Shown in pieces: positions 25,652-35,268 of a stretch of 64,000 nucleotides of DNA. The DNA comes from Arthrobacter sp. Soil762 (lineage in GTDB: Bacteria > Actinomycetota > Actinomycetes > Actinomycetales > Micrococcaceae), in the NCBI RefSeq assembly GCF_001428335.1, contig NZ_LMSG01000012.1:565136-629135 (forward strand), written 5' to 3'. The notes under the pieces were generated by a model. The model worked only from the letters and a program-made list of their open reading frames with translations, did not search any database and was not told the origin of the DNA. The position numbers and the translations under genes were made by a program. Numbering within the stretch: position 1 is the stretch's first letter; each line of letters opens with the position of its first letter.

Positions 25652-26243
25652 CTAGCGGCGCTTGGCGGTTACGTACGAGATGCAGTCGCCGTGGTTCGCG
25701 AACCCATACTTCAGGTAGCCGCCTTTTTCGCAGTCCTTCTTGGACGACGGGTATACAACCGGAGGAACATCCGGGCCTTCCGTCACCAGGATGTCACCGC
25801 TCACCACGGGCTGATTCGGTACGTCCTCGACACAGTTGGAGCCAGCCACCAGCACACTGATAGCGTCGTTGGCGCCGCCCGGCCCGCCATCCGTTACCGT
25901 CAGCGACATTTCGGTGCCGGCGGGGATGGCCGCGACAGTTGACGTTGTGACCGTCATGCCCAGTATCGCTACGGCGCCCTGCACGGCGAGGCAGGAGGCG
26001 GTGCTTTCGTGGGCCTCGCCGGAGGCGCTGCACGTGATTGACGCCAATCCGGTGGCCGCTTGTCCCGTGGACCCCTGGGCGGAAAACATCACCTGCGTGT
26101 CAGATCCAAACGGACAATGGGGCCAAATTCGCGACGATGGCCGAACCGGAAACGGAATCTCCCACCGTCGCTGACGCGGTGCCCGGCACAGCAAGCATTG
26201 TCGCGAATATCAGGGCCGCAACAAGTATGAATCTGGTGCGCAC
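25652..26243 (-). pseudogene. Frameshifted secreted protein gene
   Basis: The GTG at 26243, with TAGGAGAA upstream, starts a clear signal peptide (RTRFILVAALIFATMLAVPG, then TASA). That frame ends at a TGA around 26098, while the rest of the protein (DTQVMFSAQGSTGQA to the stop at 25652) is in another frame, so one base has been lost or gained between 26100 and 26150. The C terminus KKDCEKGGYLKYGFANHGDC is a short Cys-containing motif I recognise from other Arthrobacter-type secreted proteins. The function of the family is unknown. Confidence 0.65.
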
Positions 26244-26539
26244 AGCAATTCTCCTAGGGTGCGAGTGAAAGAACACCGTCGATTACTTTCAGGCTCCCCA
26301 AGATTAATTTACTTCGAGCCCAGAGTCGCACCATACGCCCGGCCGGTGTGGCGGTCAACAGTTTCACCGGGGGCCGCTGCCGGCCGCGCTTTCAGGGGAC
26401 GCGCGCCTTTGAGGGTTCCCGCGTGCCGGCGTCTGAATCGTTATCCAGGAACAGCGCCAGCGTGGTGCGGCGGCAGCCTGGCATGTCCGCCGCGCGCAAG
26501 TTTACGTGGATGAAACTCGGTCCCCCTACAATGCTCGAT

Positions 26540-26686
26540 ATGGGGACAAAACAGCACAAGACCTTCTGCCCGTCATGCGGCAAGACCACCAACCACGTGA
26601 CCCGCTACCAAAAGGACGACGACGGCGGGCCGCTGATTGCGAACGTCCGGTGTGCCGAGCACACGGAGTCCGTTCCAAACAACTAA
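26540..26686 (+). CDS. Tiny Cys/His zinc-ribbon-like protein, copy 2
   Basis: 48 residues beginning MGTKQHKTFCPSCGKTTNHV, with CxxCG and a later RCAEH, forming a plausible zinc-ribbon. It is paralogous to the protein at 3551-3691. TACAAT lies seven bases before the ATG and no Shine-Dalgarno is present, the same leaderless arrangement as copy 1. An in-frame ATG at 26531 would overlap the -10-like box and is less likely. Confidence 0.72.
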   Translation: MGTKQHKTFCPSCGKTTNHVTRYQKDDDGGPLIANVRCAEHTESVPNN

Positions 26687-26734
26687 GGCCACACACCGAC
26701 TCGTCTGTACTCATTCGGTGTCGCAGTCAGAGGA

Positions 26735-26857
26735 TCAGATGTCCGCCAACAAGGCGCTAGGGTTTTCAATGGCGTCGGCTACGAACTTAAGGAATCCAGC
26801 TGCGGTTCCGCCATCACAGACACGGTGATCGAACGTGAGGGTCAGCTCCGTGACGGC
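26735..26857 (-). pseudogene. Decayed E2 C-terminal fragment (copy 2)
   Basis: The minus strand reads VTELTLTFDHRVCDGGTAAG, then FLKFVADAIENP, and ends LLADI followed by a stop, as in the intact E2 at 17935. Similarity stops abruptly at about 26857. With the E1alpha and Lrp fragments at 31.7-32.2 kb it forms the left end of a relic bkd locus. Confidence 0.8.
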
Positions 26858-27548
26858 ACTGGTACTTGGCAGGTGCTGTGGCTCACGAGTTGACGGCGTT
26901 TGATCAGTCTGGAGTTGGAAACTTCAGACTTCCCGCGCCAAACGATCGGGGAGAATGGCTTCACCAACGGCACGCGGCAGTGGCTCCAACCCCACGCCCT
27001 GCTGATGACATGTTCGCTGCTTCCGCGCCGTACCAAAGTACACAGTGAGCACCCTTGTGCAGAGGGCCTACAGCGCCACCAGCGCGGGCACCGGAATGGC
27101 AGGGCATGCGGAGACCAACAACACGGGACTCATCGGCGTCCTCGAAACTGGCTATACGTCCCATCAGATGTGGGCATCGCCACAGTGGACTCAGGGTTGA
27201 CCAACGGGGGAATTCTGTGTCAGTTACGCGAAAGTAGTCATGTCCGGCGGCGGCAACTTTCTTGAATTCCGCTTCCAAGAAGAGCTCGACGCGAATTCTT
27301 CAGAGCAGGAATCGGTCGGCAAGACAACGAAACCTCGCGACGGTCAGCCTCTTCAGCCAGGATGGCACCGGCAACATCCCAGGGTATTTCGGAGATACCG
27401 CCGTTGCTCGAGAGCAACTGTGAAGCCAAGGAGATCTGGGTCATAGGCAAGCATCGAGGGTCTAGAGGCCCTGAGACGCGAACTGGCACCAGTTTTCCAC
27501 GCATGTACTAGAATCACCGGTGGCCTTGCATCAATAATCGGGGGAACT
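26858..27548. other. Gene-free stretch
   Basis: No ORF with recognisable similarity or a good ribosome site. It may contain decayed remnants of the E1beta part of the relic locus, but I could not align any. The last bases (CGGGGGAACT before the ATG at 27549) supply the ribosome site of the next gene. Confidence 0.4.
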
Positions 27549-29639
27549 ATGGCTCTTTTGGAACGCAGCACAAGAGCGTCGGCGTCGGGCAAGCCAAAAA
27601 CGACAAAATTCCGCCCGGACATTCAGGGCTTGCGTGCGCTGGCTGTTATCGCTGTCATAGCTGATCATTTTCTTGGGTGGCCATCCGGCGGCTTCATCGG
27701 AGTGGACGTATTTTTCGTCATCTCCGGTTTCCTCATCACATCGCTGCTGCTGCGAGAGCAAGTTCAGACCGGAACGATATCGTTCATCGGCTTCTACTTT
27801 CGGCGCGCAAAGCGCATCATGCCGGCAGCACTGCTGGTCATCGCAGCCACAATTGCCGCAGCTTTCGCGCTATACGGGAGCGCCCGGATAACTTCCACGG
27901 TTTGGGATGGCGTATGGGCCACCCTTTTCGGCGCCAACTGGCGGTTCGCCATTATTGGCACAGATTACTTTCAGGCCGGCGGCCCCACTTCTCCTCTGCA
28001 GCATTACTGGTCATTGTCGGTTGAAGAACAGTTCTACTTTGTCTGGCCTTGGCTCATGTTGCTTATTTTCTGGGCGGCCAGCCGTTGGAAGTCCTCTTTG
28101 GCAGGGGCGCGCAGCGCTGTCGGTGTTTCCATCGTTCTCCTCACAGCCCTTTCTTTCGCTTGGTCCGTTTGGGAAACTCAGAACAATGCGTCATGGGCAT
28201 ACTTCTCCACCTTCTCCCGAGCGTGGGAGCTGGGCGTCGGGGCTATCGTGGCTGTGTACTCGGCGCGGTTCTCAGGAATGAGGCCGGGCATCCGCGAAAC
28301 GTTGGGTTGGATTGGTCTCGCTGGGATAGTGGTGGCGGTATTCACTACAAACGACGCTGTCGCTTTCCCGGGGCCCTCTGCGGCTTTCCCGGTTCTGGCC
28401 ACGGCGCTGGTGATTGCTGCCGGGATAGGAAGGGAGAGAAGTTTCCTCTGGCCTCTGACGAACCCCGTGTCGAGGTACTTGGGCGACATTTCGTACTCGT
28501 TGTATCTCTGGCACTTCCCCGTGGCGATACTGCTTCTAAGCCTCTTTCCCAGGGATAGCTTGGAGTACTACATCGTCGGCATCATTTTGATGCTGGTTTT
28601 GTCTGCACTCAGCTTCCATCTGATCGAAAACCCGGTTCGGAAGCTCGAATGGCCGATGAAACACAGGCCCCGACCGCCTCGAGCAGCAATTGGGGATAAG
28701 ACCAAGCTGATTGGCCTGGCTGCATTGGCCGTACTAACCACTTGCGTGGTTGTCGGCGCGCTTATGCCGAGGGACACGAGTGATGGCGCGCTCGCATCCT
28801 CTGGCCAACCGGTGGTCATAGGGGAATCCGCGGCCCTACCGAAGGTCAAATGCTGGGGCGCGGCAGCACTTGACGCTTCAGCTGACTGCTCACGTGACAT
28901 AGGCAATGACGTGGCCCCCGCGTCTAAGGCCTTGGCCGCCGACTTAGGCAACTCCTACGACTGTTTCCCACCAAAGGGACACGCGCTGAAGACCTGTGCG
29001 TACGGAGCCGGTGAAACACGGGTGGCAATCGTAGGCGACAGCCATGCTGCGGCACTGCTACCCGGCCTCACGGATCAAGTCGTCGCGCTAGGGTGGAAAT
29101 TGGACACGTACGTAGGCGAAGGCTGCATCTGGGAAGCTGACGCCTGCGTGGCGATGGGCGACATTCAGGCAAAACTATTGGCTGAGCCCTACGACATCGT
29201 CATCACGTCTGCCTACCGCGGTAATGGCGACAGGAATAAGGAATTGCAAGCTGCAGCGTTCGCCGCGCAGTGGCGGCCAGTCGCCGCTGCTGGCTCCAAG
29301 ATCGTGGTGGTGGAAGACAACCCGACCGACGCCGGTGATGCCGTCGAGTGTGTCCAGCGGATCAACCTCGACGTCGCCAGCAATGACTGCAGCATTGATC
29401 TTTCTTCCGCATTCCGGCTTGCAGATGCAGCCGTTATGGCCGCATCCGCAGTAGAAAATTCAGTGGTGGTCGAGACCAGAAAGTACTTCTGCACGAGCAT
29501 CGCCTGCCCAGGCATTATCGGAAACGTTCTTGTCTACCGTGACGACATATCCCACATTAGCGGCACCTTCAGTAAGACTCTCGGGCCTTACCTGGCCCAA
29601 GACATCGCCAAGGCCACTTCCAGCATTAGCAGCAAGTAG
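27549..29639 (+). CDS. OafA/YrhL-type acyltransferase with C-terminal SGNH domain
   Basis: 696 residues, full length for the two-domain family. The N-terminal acyltransferase-3 domain (20-380) has DIQGLRALAVIAVIADHF, GGFIGVDVFFVISGFLITSL, RRAKRIMPAALLV and HYWSLSVEEQFYFVWPW. After the last membrane segment near 400, an extracellular SGNH domain (about 430-690) contains VAIVGDSHAAALLPG with the catalytic Ser and VVEDNPTDAG. This class O-acetylates surface polysaccharides or peptidoglycan. It is inserted, with the IS element, into the relic bkd locus and borders the glycan genes. Confidence 0.92.
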   Translation: MALLERSTRASASGKPKTTKFRPDIQGLRALAVIAVIADHFLGWPSGGFIGVDVFFVISGFLITSLLLREQVQTGTISFIGFYFRRAKRIMPAALLVIAATIAAAFALYGSARITSTVWDGVWATLFGANWRFAIIGTDYFQAGGPTSPLQHYWSLSVEEQFYFVWPWLMLLIFWAASRWKSSLAGARSAVGVSIVLLTALSFAWSVWETQNNASWAYFSTFSRAWELGVGAIVAVYSARFSGMRPGIRETLGWIGLAGIVVAVFTTNDAVAFPGPSAAFPVLATALVIAAGIGRERSFLWPLTNPVSRYLGDISYSLYLWHFPVAILLLSLFPRDSLEYYIVGIILMLVLSALSFHLIENPVRKLEWPMKHRPRPPRAAIGDKTKLIGLAALAVLTTCVVVGALMPRDTSDGALASSGQPVVIGESAALPKVKCWGAAALDASADCSRDIGNDVAPASKALAADLGNSYDCFPPKGHALKTCAYGAGETRVAIVGDSHAAALLPGLTDQVVALGWKLDTYVGEGCIWEADACVAMGDIQAKLLAEPYDIVITSAYRGNGDRNKELQAAAFAAQWRPVAAAGSKIVVVEDNPTDAGDAVECVQRINLDVASNDCSIDLSSAFRLADAAVMAASAVENSVVVETRKYFCTSIACPGIIGNVLVYRDDISHISGTFSKTLGPYLAQDIAKATSSISSK

Positions 29640-29677
29640 ACGTCAAGCCCTTGCCGGCATTTTGTGACATAAGAACG

Positions 29678-29710
29678 CCCCGCCTTTCCTTAATGGACTT
29701 GCGGGGATTC
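29678..29710 (+). terminator. Probable terminator after acyltransferase
   Basis: CCCCGC (29678-29683) pairs with GCGGGG (29701-29706) and is followed by ATTCTTTG. The loop is long (17 bases). Confidence 0.45.
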
Positions 29711-29711
29711 T

Positions 29712-29737
29712 TTGTCGCCTAGGCGCATAGGCGACAA
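29712..29737. repeat. Perfect 10-bp inverted repeat
   Basis: TTGTCGCCTA and TAGGCGACAA are separated by GGCGCA. It could be a second, bidirectional terminator stem, since the IS transposase relic runs toward it from the other side. Confidence 0.55.
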
Positions 29738-29815
29738 GTTGCCTAGATTGTCGATGTTGCCCATTGTCAATGGCCAGTAGGTTCTGCCCACGGGCGGCCA
29801 GTTGATGTTCCCGCT

Positions 29816-31693
29816 GAGGCGAGTTCCAGCGATCGTTGCAACATTCCCGAATAATCGGGAGTTGCAACACAAATGGAATCACCATCAAGAATTCGATCTT
29901 CCTTAAGGAAAAAATCTCCTTGTAAAGAGGAACCGACGTCTGTGACCGGACGCGGGAGAAACGTCATCAGCAGTCCTATACCGTGCGCAACGACAAAAAT
30001 TCCTGTCAGCCGTGGAGTGTCGGTGGCGATGCTGAAGGCCTTGTTTGCCATTTCGACGCCTTGGTCCCAGGTCAGGGATCCTCGCAGGTGCGCCGGCAGG
30101 GTCCCCATGGTCTGGATCAGGCCGTCGCGGACCGATTCGGCGGTGTGATCGACCGGGAGGTGGAGCAGCATCACGTAGCGGGTGGTGCGTTCGACCAGGG
30201 TTGCTATCGCCGACTGGTCGTGTGCCCCTGTGATGAGGTCGCCTTCCCAGTGGCCCGGGACGGCGCGGTCCTGGACCTCTGCGGGGCGTTCGGAAGTGTT
30301 GGTCATCGGGTCCCGGAAACGACTGGTGCGTTCCTCGGGGTTCTTGTGCTTTTGCCGCGGGTGTCCCCCCGTGCGCAATGCCTCTTTGACCTCGCGTTTA
30401 AGTCCGCGGCGGGCCTGAAAGTAGTAGAGGGCCTGGTAGATCGTCTCGGGGCTCACGCGCATCTGCTCGTCATCGGGGAAATCCTTGATCAACAGCTTCG
30501 AAAATCTGTTCCGGGGACCAGCGGGTGAGGAGCTTGGTTTTCACGTAATCGTGCAGTTCGGCCAGTTTACTGTCCTTGGGCCGTGCCCGGGCCGCCGTGG
30601 CGGCCCGGTGGGCGCCGTAGGGTTGGTAGCCGGGCAGGGGGTGGCTGTTGCGTTTGATCTCCCGGCAGATGGTGCCCACGGATCGGCCCAGTGCCCTGCC
30701 GATCGCCTGCATGAGGTTCCTTGAGAACGCAGGTCCGCGACCTCTCCCGCTCAGGCCGGGACAGGTAGCGGGTACTGATGGGCAGTTCCAGGGCCTCCAA
30801 CGCCACCGGATCCCCTGCCGGTGGTGACAGCGCTGGCAGCATGCTCCGGCGGAGCTTCCGGTGCCGTAGCGGCGGCCGATGGTTCGGCTAAAGCTGTAAT
30901 CACTTCCTGTTTATACGGTACTTCCGGGGCGTTGGAGCCAGCGGCGCGGCCCTTGGCCACATCCCGCTCGTTCTCCCAGAGGTATCCGCTTTTGCGGCTC
31001 GCACCGGCGGCAGCAGCTGCTTGATTTACGGCCAACCCCCGCTGCACGCAACCGCAGGAATTCGACTCGCTTCCGCACACCTGGATGGATGAACCCAATT
31101 CCGGCATGACGGGCCCAGCTGACGCCCCGGGACCGCTCAAGACCAACCTCCCGGGCGGCGACACTGACGGTGCCCACACGAGCGAGGACGGCGAGGAACT
31201 CGTCCTTCTGCCCTTGGGTGGCAGACTGCCTGGCCACCCGCTTTGCGCGGGGCTTGCGGGTGACCGCGCCAACCTTGTAGGCCCAATGGAAGCAGGTTTG
31301 AACGTTGATGCCCAGCGTCTTGGCCGCAAGACTCACGCTCCCCAACCGGTCCAACAAGACAAAGAACTCGTCCTTCTCAGCTTGCGTATTGAGCTGCCCA
31401 GATTTCCTGCCGGAAGGTCCCGCCCAGGCCCGACAGGTAGTGAGCTTGAATCCTAATTCTCGCGCGGCCAACGGCACGCTTAACAGACGCTCCAAGGCCA
31501 AGAAGATATCCGCCCGATCGGACGACGAGTATCTCCGATAAGTCCGCTTCAGGGCCGGCGAAGCGGACGGGCCAGACTCTTTCCCTACCGGTGATTTTTC
31601 CGTTAAGGAAGAACTATCTATTGATGGGATTTCCACAGGCGTTGCAACTCCAGATTTTCAGGGGGTGTTGCAACGACCGTTAGAACTCGCCTC
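29816..31693 (-). mobile_element. Dead IS30-like insertion sequence with long inverted repeats
   Basis: Outer ends read GAGGCGAGTTC...CGTTGCAAC on the left and the complement ...GTTGCAACGACCGTTAGAACTCGCCTC on the right. The imperfect inverted repeat extends about 125 bp inward (29816-29940 against 31570-31693), including TTAAGGAAGA and two TTGCAAC motifs per end. Between them is a transposase gene in several frames. The right end cuts straight into an E1alpha relic, so the element landed in that locus. Confidence 0.75.
29873..31636 (-). pseudogene. IS30-family transposase, multiply frameshifted
   Basis: Starts at the GTG at 31636, inside the right inverted repeat. The first 180 residues hold three tandem helix-turn-helix-like units (about 40-72, 87-122, 144-178) with the shared pattern KDEF..L.R.G.VS.AA...G. 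Later pieces lie in other frames: an IS30-type helix-turn-helix (MQAIGRALGRSVGTICREIK, 30713 downward) and the catalytic core (GHWEGDLITG and TWDQGVEMANKAFSIATDTP). The normal C-terminal segment with the catalytic Glu (DPHSPWQRGTNENTNG-like) is missing. At least three frameshifts; inactive. Confidence 0.8.
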
Positions 31694-31699
31694 TGAAGC

Positions 31700-32035
31700 A
31701 CCTTTCGTCGCTTAAACCACGCCTGGCGGGCGTCACCCGCATGAAAACCCCGGCTAACAGCCCATACTGTCTGCGCCACACTGCTCACCGACAGCCTCAG
31801 CGGCGCATAAACGCGCTCGGTTGTCGCGGCTTGGCCGAGCCGACCGTCACCGACACCGCAGCGTACTCTCCAATTCTTCTCGAACCAGTCATACAGCCCA
31901 GCAGAGACCGTTACACACAAAACCATCGTTCGAAGGAGAGTGCCTTCACCGCGGAAGTGGGCGGCGGCGTAAGCAATGCCCACTGCATGCAACTCCTACA
32001 TGCTCAACGCCGTTCATGGATGCCCACGTTTGGAG
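31700..32035 (-). pseudogene. Decayed E1alpha fragment of a second bkd locus
   Basis: One minus-strand frame reads VGIAYAAAHFRGEGTLL, then about 40 residues later VYAPLRLSVSSVAQ, then AVSRGFHAG. The intact E1alpha has VGVAHAAKLRGEDTVV, ISVPLAHQSVAPSLA and AVGYGMAG at the same spacing. At the DNA level GTGGGCATCCA near 32015 also matches. The thiamine-binding GDGATSEG part has been lost. The IS right end truncates it. Confidence 0.7.
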
Positions 32036-32089
32036 GACTAGTTCCCCTGCTCGTGGTCAGCCTTCAGCCTGCCCTTCTGAAATTGGCCC

Positions 32090-32180
32090 AGATCATTCGC
32101 ATCTACCGATTGCCAAAACCCGGATCGCGCGGCTAACGAACGAAGGTGTGCTGACGAAGTTCACCGTCTTGAATGCCCGG
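32090..32180 (+). pseudogene. Decayed Lrp/AsnC regulator fragment
   Basis: The + strand reads KTRIARLTNEGVLTKFTVLN, against YTRIARLTGEGVLTKFTALV in the intact regulator at 21818. No start, no ligand-binding domain. It stands divergent from the E1alpha relic, as in the intact locus. The rest of 31.7-32.3 kb shows nothing else. Confidence 0.8.
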
Positions 32181-32314
32181 AATGGCTGGCCGAAAGAGAC
32201 GACGGGCGAAGCTCCAAAGAATTCTGCGCTAGCACTGCCTGCGGTTTCCAACACTGCGAATTATGTGCCCCGCTTGAACTGTTGCCGGCACGTCTCACCG
32301 ATCCATGTCTTTTG

Positions 32315-33160
32315 CTACGGCAGAGTTAGTGGGCTCCGATGGTCGTGGCTCTGCAACCTGGACCCGAGAGAACGCGAAAGCTTATTGACCGTTAAACGCC
32401 GCAACTCATGGCTCGCATAGGCAGCGTATGAGCCGTATATGCGAGTGTTTCGCAAGAGCCGCAAATGCGAAAGAGTTAGCGCCAACCTGGCGAACTTGAG
32501 CACTGGCGCCTCCGGAGCTTCGTTCTCCAACTCGGTACGACTGGCCTCAAGATTGGATGCTACATTCATATCGACTCGGGCTCGTGGCGGATATGTGACA
32601 TGGAATGACACCTTGTGCGCCACACGTGCCGGCCAATCCGTCACAGACGAAATCGGTTCGCCCCTCTCCAGTAACACATCCGCGGCTGCCCGATTTAGGG
32701 CATAGGCCCATGCACCCGGAGCTGGCACCAAGGTCCGGTAGACGTCGCCAACGTGCCGTGCTCGCCTCGACACCACAGTGTGGTCCGCATATGAATCCAG
32801 CAAGACAACGACGGGGTGTTCAGAGTCGAGGACACACTTCACGTTCTGATCCAGAGGCTCGCGTGTCAGTCGCGCGTCATCCTCGAAAACGAGGGCAAAC
32901 TGTGCGCTGCTAGATAGTAGTGCTGCCCATGTACTGCGGTGGGCTAGCGCGCACCCGACCTCACCCTTAGTCAACTCGCGGCGCTGGAGGACACGTGCCG
33001 CTGCCTGGTCTACGTGATCGGCCATCCCGCCAGGCTGATCGTCGACGATGACCCCAGGTATGCGCGTATAAGTGATCCCATAGCCGGACAGTTGCGCCTC
33101 TAACGGTTCGCCGCGATAGCTGTCTTCGAGACCGATTACCATCGCACCATAAGTTGTCAT
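32315..33160 (-). CDS. Glycosyltransferase family 25
   Basis: About 281 residues. The start is at the third ATG of a cluster (33160), which has GTAGGA nine bases upstream; 33169 is the alternative. It has the GT25 hallmarks GEVGCALAHRSTW and FALVFEDDARL (DDA-type metal motif), plus GAWAYALNRAAADVLL. GT25 enzymes add galactose or related sugars to surface saccharides. It lies alone on the minus strand beside a fucosyltransferase-like gene, 130 bases apart. Codon use is mixed, fitting the mosaic accessory region. Confidence 0.82.
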   Translation of the reverse strand: MTTYGAMVIGLEDSYRGEPLEAQLSGYGITYTRIPGVIVDDQPGGMADHVDQAAARVLQRRELTKGEVGCALAHRSTWAALLSSSAQFALVFEDDARLTREPLDQNVKCVLDSEHPVVVLLDSYADHTVVSRRARHVGDVYRTLVPAPGAWAYALNRAAADVLLERGEPISSVTDWPARVAHKVSFHVTYPPRARVDMNVASNLEASRTELENEAPEAPVLKFARLALTLSHLRLLRNTRIYGSYAAYASHELRRLTVNKLSRSLGSRLQSHDHRSPLTLP

Positions 33161-33293
33161 GCGCATCATCCTACCCAGCCACGCGAATGGGCCTGCTCAG
33201 GTGCCATTTGTGACGCGAGCGAAGCTGGACACCTTGGCAATCCACGCACAGGCTCCTTTTTAAGGGTTTCTGACGGCCTGAGCACTAGCGCGT

Positions 33294-34037
33294 TCAGTCG
33301 AACGGTATCCACTGCGGGTAGTAACTGAAGAGCCTCGGAGCATATACGGTCGCGTCGTGAGAAAGGAATGCCGCCCAGTAGGAGAACCACGAGAAGGACA
33401 TGATGATAGTGCTGTAGCTGGCTAAAGCCAGCATGTCCTCCACTGGGCTCCCGTGATGAGCGACGAGCTTGGCGTCGGTAAGGGTGCCAAGCTCGTCCAC
33501 GATCTCATCAAGGGGACCGTCGCTGAACAGGTGAACTTCGTCGAGGCCTGCTTCCTTGATGGCTCGGGCGTAGTAGTCCATTGGCATCAGGTAAGCGCCG
33601 TCACCCCGGCGGATATGGACGCCTCCCCTTCCGGGCGTCACGTCCCGGGGGATGGAAGAAGAATGTTGACCCAGCAGTTCGCGGATTAGCTGCGGCCGGA
33701 ACTCGTCAACCCGTGTATATATGGCAGACCAATCCAGGACATACTGAGCGTTCGGGCGCGAGACGTTCGGGAGCAGTTCTCCGACCTGGCTGTCCTCCAG
33801 ATGCCATTCATGGCCACGCAGACGGTGACGTCGACCGCTGAAGACTTTGCCTAGGTCGTTCCAACGGCTTCGCCGTTCAGGGTAGGTCTCTGCGATGGCG
33901 AAGTCAGTTTCGTGAGCTATCGGCTGGTACTCGAAATCCCAACCATTTCGGATTGATAACGTCCGGGCACAAGCCCATAGCTGAAGATGATTCCCAAGCC
34001 GGCCGCTCAGGTCGTACGTAATTGTTTGTCTCCCCAT
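33294..34037 (-). CDS. GT11-family (alpha-1,2-fucosyltransferase-like) glycosyltransferase
   Basis: About 247 residues from the ATG at 34037 (MGRQTITYDLSGRLGN). Although divergent, it keeps the GT11 pattern: GRLGNHLQLWACARTL near the start, VHIRRGDGAYLM in the middle (the HxRRxDY-type GDP-fucose site) and SFSWFSYWAAFLS near the end. Together with gmd and fcl at 48.9-50.9 kb it supports fucose transfer. It is shorter than the second GT11 at 42782-43660. Confidence 0.78.
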   Translation of the reverse strand: MGRQTITYDLSGRLGNHLQLWACARTLSIRNGWDFEYQPIAHETDFAIAETYPERRSRWNDLGKVFSGRRHRLRGHEWHLEDSQVGELLPNVSRPNAQYVLDWSAIYTRVDEFRPQLIRELLGQHSSSIPRDVTPGRGGVHIRRGDGAYLMPMDYYARAIKEAGLDEVHLFSDGPLDEIVDELGTLTDAKLVAHHGSPVEDMLALASYSTIIMSFSWFSYWAAFLSHDATVYAPRLFSYYPQWIPFD

Positions 34038-35268
34038 TGGGCAACCATAGCAAGCAGAACGACCTACGAGCGATAGGCGTCCTTCGTAGGCCTGGCCTAG
34101 CCGCATGCGGACGATGTAAGAGCGAGGAGCCTTTGAAGGGGCGTGCAGAAAGTGGAATATCGCCGGCAGCGATGGCGATCTCGGGCGAAAGGAAGTTCAT
34201 GGCATGGCCGATGATGATTGCCTGAATGCGGCAGACGGCGAACGACCACGCGCCCAGCCGCGCCAGCGAAGCTTTCCGGAGCGGTACACGCTCGCCAATC
34301 TAAATCTGCACTCGCGCGGCTGCGACAAGCATGACAGTGACCGGAAGCTAGATCGGGTCGTGGAAACTCAGGGAACGGGCTGCCGTCCCGCCGAAAGAAA
34401 GCTCCAGTCGGATGACCGTGAGTTCAAATCAGCCAGGGCCACTTACCCTCCGATCGCGATCCGCCATGCTCCGACGTTTGTGCGCAGCCTCCAGTCCTGC
34501 CGTGCGGCGACGGGCAGCGCCAGCCCGATAACAATCTCCCCGACAGCAGACCGGTTTCGTGGAACGGGACACCAGCCTTGAATGCCAAGGCACGCCAGAT
34601 CGTCCATGCAACCATCAGCGCCGCCCCAAACAATTAACTTTGCGGCCATGAATGGCGGGGCCCCAGCGCTTAGTCGACCCTGGCCTACCAGGAACTGGCC
34701 AGGGCGACAGCTTCGCCCGACTTCACGTTCATCCGCGCGGAGCCCGCCGCGGCGGGCTCAGTGGCAGGGCCGTCGAGGACGTTGAGTTCGTTGTCGTTGA
34801 TGTCCCGCTTGTCGACTTGAAGTTCACATGGGAAACAAAGCCCAGGGCAGGTAACCCCGGAGGCTTCAGCGCCGGATCACAAGGAACTCCACCTCCGCGG
34901 CACTGCTAGCTTTCACTGGCATTTGCGCTCCCTGTCTGGTCCGGTGACCGGGACAAGAGGCGTCGTTGATTGCCGAGCTGCTCGGGCGGGCGTGGGACTA
35001 CTTGAACGCCTTGAACGCCGGCCAGTACGGAAGGAGCCCGAAATGGCCGCAGCACTTGAAGTTGTGACCAGCCATAATACGGCCGAAGAGTAGAGGCAAC
35101 ATTCTGCCGCGGCTAGGGGTTAGCGGAATCGGACACACCGCCATTCGGGCACCTGTGGGGCGACCGGGGATTGAACTGTGGCGGTGGCGGGAACAACGAA
35201 AATGCATGCCGCGGACGTCTGCCCCCACGGTCTTTCCAGAAAGCGCGAACCGGACCTAAGCTGAGGCC
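34038..35268. other. Long gene-free stretch
   Basis: About 1.2 kb with no ORF that shows family motifs, good start sites or consistent codon use. Some short runs look like former coding sequence (34670-34900), but I cannot assign them. It is likely decayed DNA between accessory genes. Confidence 0.5.

Noticed and set aside
27240..27446. Small ORF in the gap before the acyltransferase
   Set aside because: Becomes Arg-rich random-looking sequence and has no ribosome site.
34380..34450. Possible tRNA 3' half (CGTGAGTTCAAATC)
   Set aside because: The T-arm stem does not pair and no acceptor or anticodon arm can be drawn upstream.
35140..35180. GGGGATTGAACTG as the complement of a tRNA T-loop
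   Set aside because: The flanking bases do not form a T-stem or acceptor stem.
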